A stretch of 64,000 bases of DNA. It comes from Rhynchopus sp. YZ270_cl-10. Taxonomy: Eukaryota; Euglenozoa; Diplonemea; Diplonemida; Diplonemidae. A model generated the notes under the pieces. It searched no databases. It had not been told where the DNA came from and was given only the letters and a program-made list of their open reading frames with translations. The stretch spans positions 1,345,060-1,409,059 of the forward strand of contig OZ037883.1 of NCBI GenBank assembly GCA_964035575.1, written 5' to 3'. Each line of letters starts with the position of its first letter. Position 1 is the first letter of the stretch. A program made the translations under genes and the position numbers. Shown here in pieces: positions 59,746 to 64,000 of the stretch.

Positions 59746-59868
59746 AATGCGTTATCTGGCTGGTGGTTGTGCGGGTTTGCGGGTTGACGGGTGCGCGGGT
59801 TTGCGGTCCCTAGCTGGTTCGTGTGGTGGTGCGGGTGTGCGGGGTTCGGGCACTTTATCTGGTTCGTG
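59746..59868. repeat. Second copy of the GT-rich repeat
   Basis: Reads GCGTTATCTGGCTGGTGG, GCGGGTTTGCGGGTTGAC, GGTTCGTGTGG, matching the units at 58457-58786. It lies just upstream of the Merlin-like gene, so both copies may be subterminal parts of that element. Confidence 0.7.
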
Positions 59869-59894
59869 TGCACATATATATATATGTGCACACG
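59865..59894. repeat. Perfect 30-bp palindrome
   Basis: CGTGTGCACATATAT followed by its exact reverse complement. It sits at the edge of the GT-rich repeat; possible cruciform or element boundary. Confidence 0.9.
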
Positions 59895-60137
59895 ATATAT
59901 GTGATCATAATTTATACTGGCAGCATGCTTCCCCACGGAGGTCAGTCGTTTGGATGTTGCTTACGCCGATTACAGGTGTTGCCACAGTAATAGCGGCTTT
60001 GCCATCCTACACTCGTAACGACTTTAATACGATGGATGAGTTATGTCATTTTTCTTATCCCTTTTTTATGTTTTTCTGTTTTCCCCATCACCATAATTAT
60101 TTGTCTCACAGACAAGCAAAAAAACACAAGCCAACCT

Positions 60138-61702
60138 ATGTCTTCTGCACCTTCTGATAATCATGAGAAGAGGCATGGCGATAGGAGAATGCGAAAGAAG
60201 GATGGAGGGCCTGATAGAAGGAGTTTTGGAACAGGGTGCAAATGGCTACTGTCCTCCACTGAGGAGAAGGTGCTTCAAAACCTCCATGACACCATGAATC
60301 GGGAGGATTATGAGTACATGTCATGCAAGGCTGAGGAGAAAGCTGTGATCGACCGTTTGAGAAAGCTAAGAAAGGAGAAGGAGGGGGACGTGCCTTACTC
60401 AGGTGCCACAGGTCCTGTGCCAAGGGCAAAGAAGCATCATCACCCACTCCTGAACTACCTCAACAACAACCCACTGATCGCAGAACTCTTCTTGGAGGTC
60501 GGTCTGATCACACTGCCAAAGTGCGATACCTGCAAGGAAGTCATGCCCAAAGAAAATATGACGTTTGGAAGAGACCTGAACTGGCCAGCGTTTCAGTGCC
60601 GCCGCACTGCACAGTGCAAGAAAGCAAAGAGCAAAAAGCAGACGAAGTTCCCCTCGCCGCTAGAAGGAATCGGGGGGGCCAATGATCACACAAAGATGAC
60701 CATGACACAGGTTCTTCTGATGGCCTGGGGAGCCTGGGGTGAAGTTGGCAATGAACCTCTTCAGCTTCTTGCCAAAGCTACAGCTAAAACACTTGGAACG
60801 TGGAAAAACGATGTCATGAGCAGCGCAACCCTTCTCAGTGAGGCGTTGCAAGATTCCACAAAGCTTGGAGGGAAAGGGGGAGTTGTTGAGATCGATGAGT
60901 TTAGCATTGGTATGACAATATAAATAATAAAATCCATCCTCCCTCACATACAGGTCTTGTGCACTACCTAAAGGAACCGACAGATGATGAGAACATTGAG
61001 GGACCCCGCGAAGAGAAATGTGCCTACCAGCGAATGATCGGTGCGACTCAGAGGGGCACTAGGGACATGGTGTTGAGGATGCTCCCAATCAGAGAGCAAG
61101 ACTGGGTGAAGCCTGGCGAGACAGTCGACCTCCCAAGTGGAGCTGGGGACTTCACCAACACACGCACCAAGAAGGTGCCACCACCACCACCGCCCCTGTC
61201 CAATGAGGAGTTGGCAGAGTTCCTCAATGAAGGGTGGTTGGAACTGGGATCAAAGGAAAAACCAGTCTGCTTAACCAGCGATGGAGCCGGGGCATACAGG
61301 GCTCTTCTTGACCCTACTTCAGACAAATTCCACTGGAGACACCTTGAGGGTGCAAGAGAACGCGTCTGCTTTGGGTGGGTGAACCATGGCAAAGAGGAGT
61401 TCACAAAAGTAGTTGCAAGCACAATCACTCCAAAAGACGCTAACGATGAGGATGCTGAGATGCGCAGACTCTTCCAGGAAGTGTGTGGCCTGGAGGGAAC
61501 GAACTTGACATTGGAGAAGCCAGACACAACAGAGGATGCTGATGATGCGGTGTATGCATGGACAACAACAGGCCGCGATGATACAAAGGTGTACACTGTG
61601 AGCGAGCGTGTGATAGAATGGCAAGCTGGAACGCAGAAGGCTGATGGCCTGTGGGCGCTGCTGAAGAAGGCAATACCCATCACGAAGGTACCCAAGCTGA
61701 AG
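60138..61702 (+). CDS. IS1595/Merlin-type transposase (two exons), running into an 8-mer array
   Basis: Exons are 60138-60909 and 60954 onward; the 44-nt intron runs GTATGA to CATACAG and contains AATAATAAAA. Residues about 130-170 carry a zinc-ribbon-like CDTCK ... FQCRRTAQC. The ISXO2-like catalytic domain shows Asp253 (EIDEFSIG), Asp367 (TSDGAGAYRALL) and a final block TQKADGLWALLKKAIP, where the usual Glu or Asn-x-x-Glu is Asp488. GWVNHGKEEFT matches the family's conserved His block. After KVPKLK the frame enters the CGCAAACC array and stays open to 62833 as a TRKPANPQ repeat, so the true C-terminus is lost or replaced. An acceptor-like GTCTCACAG precedes the ATG. Related pieces flank the 5S genes. 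Confidence 0.82.
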
Positions 61703-63585
61703 CAAACCCGCAAACCCGTAAACCCGCAAACCCGTAAACCCGCAAACCCGCAAACCCGTAAACCCGCAAACCCGCAAACCCGCAAACCCGCAAACCCGCA
61801 AACCCGCAAACCCGCAAACCCGCAAACCCGCAAACCCGCAAACCCGCAAACCCGCAAACCCGCAAACCCGCAAACCCGCAAACCCGCAAACCCGCAAACC
61901 CGCAAACCCGCAAACCCGCAAACCCGCAAACCCGCAAACCCGCAAACCCGCAAACCCGCAAACCCGCAAACCCGCAAACCCGCAAACCCGCAAACCCGCA
62001 AACCCGCAAACCCGCAAACCCGCAAACCCGCAAACCCGCAAACCCGCAAACCCGCAAACCCGCAAACCCGCAAACCCGCAAACCCGCAAACCCGCAAACC
62101 CGCAAACCCGCAAACCCGCAAACCCGCAAACCCGCAAACCCGCAAACCCGCAAACCCGCAAACCCGCAAACCCGCAAACCCGCAAACCCGCAAACCCGCA
62201 AACCCGCAAACCCGCAAACCCGCAAACCCGCAAACCCGCAAACCCGCAAACCCGCAAACCCGCAAACCCGCAAACCCGCAAACCCGCAAACCCGCAAACC
62301 CGCAAACCCGCAAACCCGCAAACCCGCAAACCCGCAAACCCGCAAACCCGCAAACCCGCAAACCCGCAAACCCGCAAACCCGCAAACCCGCAAACCCGCA
62401 AACCCGCAAACCCGCAAACCCGCAAACCCGCAAACCCGCAAACCCGCAAACCCGCAAACCCGCAAACCCGCAAACCCGCAAACCCGCAAACCCGCAAACC
62501 CGCAAACCCGCAAACCCGCAAACCCGCAAACCCGCAAACCCGCAAACCCGCAAACCCGCAAACCCGCAAACCCGCAAACCCGCAAACCCGCAAACCCGCA
62601 AACCCGCAAACCCGCAAACCCGCAAACCCGCAAACCCGCAAACCCGCAAACCCGCAAACCCGCAAACCCGCAAACCCGCAAACCCGCAAACCCGCAAACC
62701 CGCAAACCCGCAAACCCGCAAACCCGCAAACCCGCAAACCCGCAAACCCGCAAACCCGCAAACCCGCAAACCCGCAAACCCGCAAACCCGCAAACCCGCA
62801 AACCCGCAAACCCGCAAACCCGCAAACCCGTAAACCCGCAAACCCGCAAACCCGCAAACCCGCAAACCCGCAAACCCGCAAACCCGCAAACCCGCAAACC
62901 CGTAAACCCGCAAACCCGCAAACCCGCAAACCCGTAAACCCCACAAACCCGCAAACCCGCAAACCCGCAAACCCGCAAACCCGCAAACCCGCAAACCCGC
63001 AAACCCGCAAACCCGCAAACCCGCAAACCCGCAAACCCGCAAACCCGCAAACCCGCAAACCCGCAAACCCGCAAACCCGCAAACCCGCAAACCCGCAAAC
63101 CCGCAAACCCGCAAACCCGCAAACCCGTAAACCCGCAAACCCGCAAACCCGCAAACCCGCAAACCCGCAAACCCGCAAACCCGCAAACCCGCAAACCCGC
63201 AAACCCGCAAACCCGCAAACCCGCAAACCCGCAAACCCGCAAACCCGCAAACCCGCAAACCCGCAAACCCGCAAACCCGCAAACCCGCAAACCCGCAAAC
63301 CCGCAAACCCGCAAACCCGCAAACCCGCAAACCCGTAAACCCGCAAACCCGCAAACCCGCAAACCCGCAAACCCGCAAACCCGCAAACCCGCAAACCCGC
63401 AAACCCGCAAACCCGCAAACCCGCAAACCCGCAAACCCGCAAACCCGCAAACCCGCAAACCCGCAAACCCGCAAACCCGCAAACCCGCAAACCCGCAAAC
63501 CCGCAAACCCGCAAACCCGCAAACCCGCAAACCCGCAAACCCGCAAACCCGCAAACCCGCAAACCCGCAAACCCGCAAACCCGCA
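61703..63585. repeat. Tandem array of the 8-mer GCAAACCC (GGGTTTGC on the other strand), about 235 copies
   Basis: About 1,880 bp. The units are nearly perfect; GTAAACCC variants cluster near both ends (about 61718, 62830, 62902, 62932, 63127, 63334) and one CACAAACCC break lies at 62941. The G-rich strand GGGTTTGC resembles variant telomeric repeats, but unique DNA continues beyond, so it is interstitial. All long frames across it are artefacts of the 8-mer lacking stops. Confidence 0.97.
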
Positions 63586-64000
63586 CTAGAAGAAAGCTCG
63601 CTAAAATGTGGCAGGATGGTGTGGTTGTGAGGTATTTGGCTCCGCCGCGTATTTGTGTTGAAAAGATTAGTATCATTCAGCAAATGCAGAAATGATGTGC
63701 CTATTCATTCATAGAAAACCTGAAATGACACGGAAAAGTCGAAAAAATGAGGGAGGATGTAGTTTTGAGGCACGTTGCTACGCCGCGAATTATTGATACA
63801 TGCTGCTGACATGACTGATACAGTAAAAGATTATCAGAAAAGGTCACTGAAATGTAGCAGGATTTACCCACTAAATATTTGGACAAAAACTGCTAAATTT
63901 AGCAGTTTAGCAGTGTGTTTAAGGAAGGATATTTTGCTCCGCCGCTAATATTGACACATAAGAGACTGTGGTTGTTAAGCTGTTTGGATCCGCCGCAAAA
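63586..64000. other. Diverged tandem units with CTCCGCCGC motifs
   Basis: GCTCCGCCGCG, GCTACGCCGCG, GCTCCGCCGCT and GATCCGCCGCA recur at about 63641, 63777, 63929 and 63987, each with ATGTGGCAGGAT-like or AAGGAAGGAT-like sequence before it. No gene. The window ends here. Confidence 0.55.

Noticed and set aside
61048-63683. Several 600-840-codon frames across the second 8-mer array on both strands
   Set aside because: An 8-mer without stops is open in many frames; the peptides are pure GFAGLRVC or TRKPANPQ repeats.
1-64000. Retroelement or virus-derived sequence
   Set aside because: No reverse transcriptase, integrase, capsid or LTR pattern was seen; all recognised mobile elements are cut-and-paste DNA transposons or non-autonomous relatives.

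Overview
This is nuclear DNA of a microbial eukaryote. The protein genes have short GT-AG introns (44-188 nt in the cases I could solve). The window also holds a compact cluster of spliceosomal snRNA genes with 5S rRNA and tRNA genes. GC-rich coding blocks sit in AT-rich, homopolymer-rich spacers. Every host protein gene from about 1.3 to 45.3 kb lies on the + strand, and many start codons are preceded by a pyrimidine tract ending in AG. That layout recalls polycistronic, trans-splicing protists such as Euglenozoa, but no spliced-leader gene is present, so the lineage is left open.

Region 1 (1-45.3 kb) is the gene array. In order it holds a kinesin, a pogo-like transposon, a SNF7/CHMP4 ESCRT-III subunit, an Arg/Ser-tailed unknown, a 1.8-kb non-autonomous transposon, a secreted cyclophilin, a small membrane protein, a P-loop NTPase fragment, a RUN/Rubicon-homology protein, a secreted transglutaminase, a p23 co-chaperone, an aconitase, a double ammonium transporter fused to cyclase-like domains, GPI transamidase subunit PIG-T, and a four-exon Sec63-like J protein. 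The spacers carry two recurrent families of short hairpin elements, always in the gene orientation and always just after an AG.

Region 2 (45.9-54.6 kb) is repeat-rich. It has a 1.7-kb perfect array of an 8-mer, an apparently intact DNA transposon whose transposase carries a Ulp1-type protease domain, and a 401-bp satellite grading into decayed related sequence.

Region 3 (54.6-58.5 kb) is the small-RNA cluster. U2 and U4 are on the minus strand; U5, U1, two 5S genes, tRNA-Cys and tRNA-Ala are on the plus strand. All four snRNAs share a GCTTCCCTG-type element 40-52 bp upstream and end at a T-run. The U1 5' end is rewired to pair with the GTATGN donor sites of the local introns, and U2 has a changed branch-site recognition base. 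Pieces of IS1595/Merlin-type transposase lie around the 5S genes.

Region 4 (58.5-64 kb) holds GT-rich repeats, a Merlin/IS1595-like transposase gene, and a 1.9-kb array of a second 8-mer (GGGTTTGC on the G-rich strand) into which the transposase frame runs. No retroelement, virus-like element or CRISPR array was recognised.
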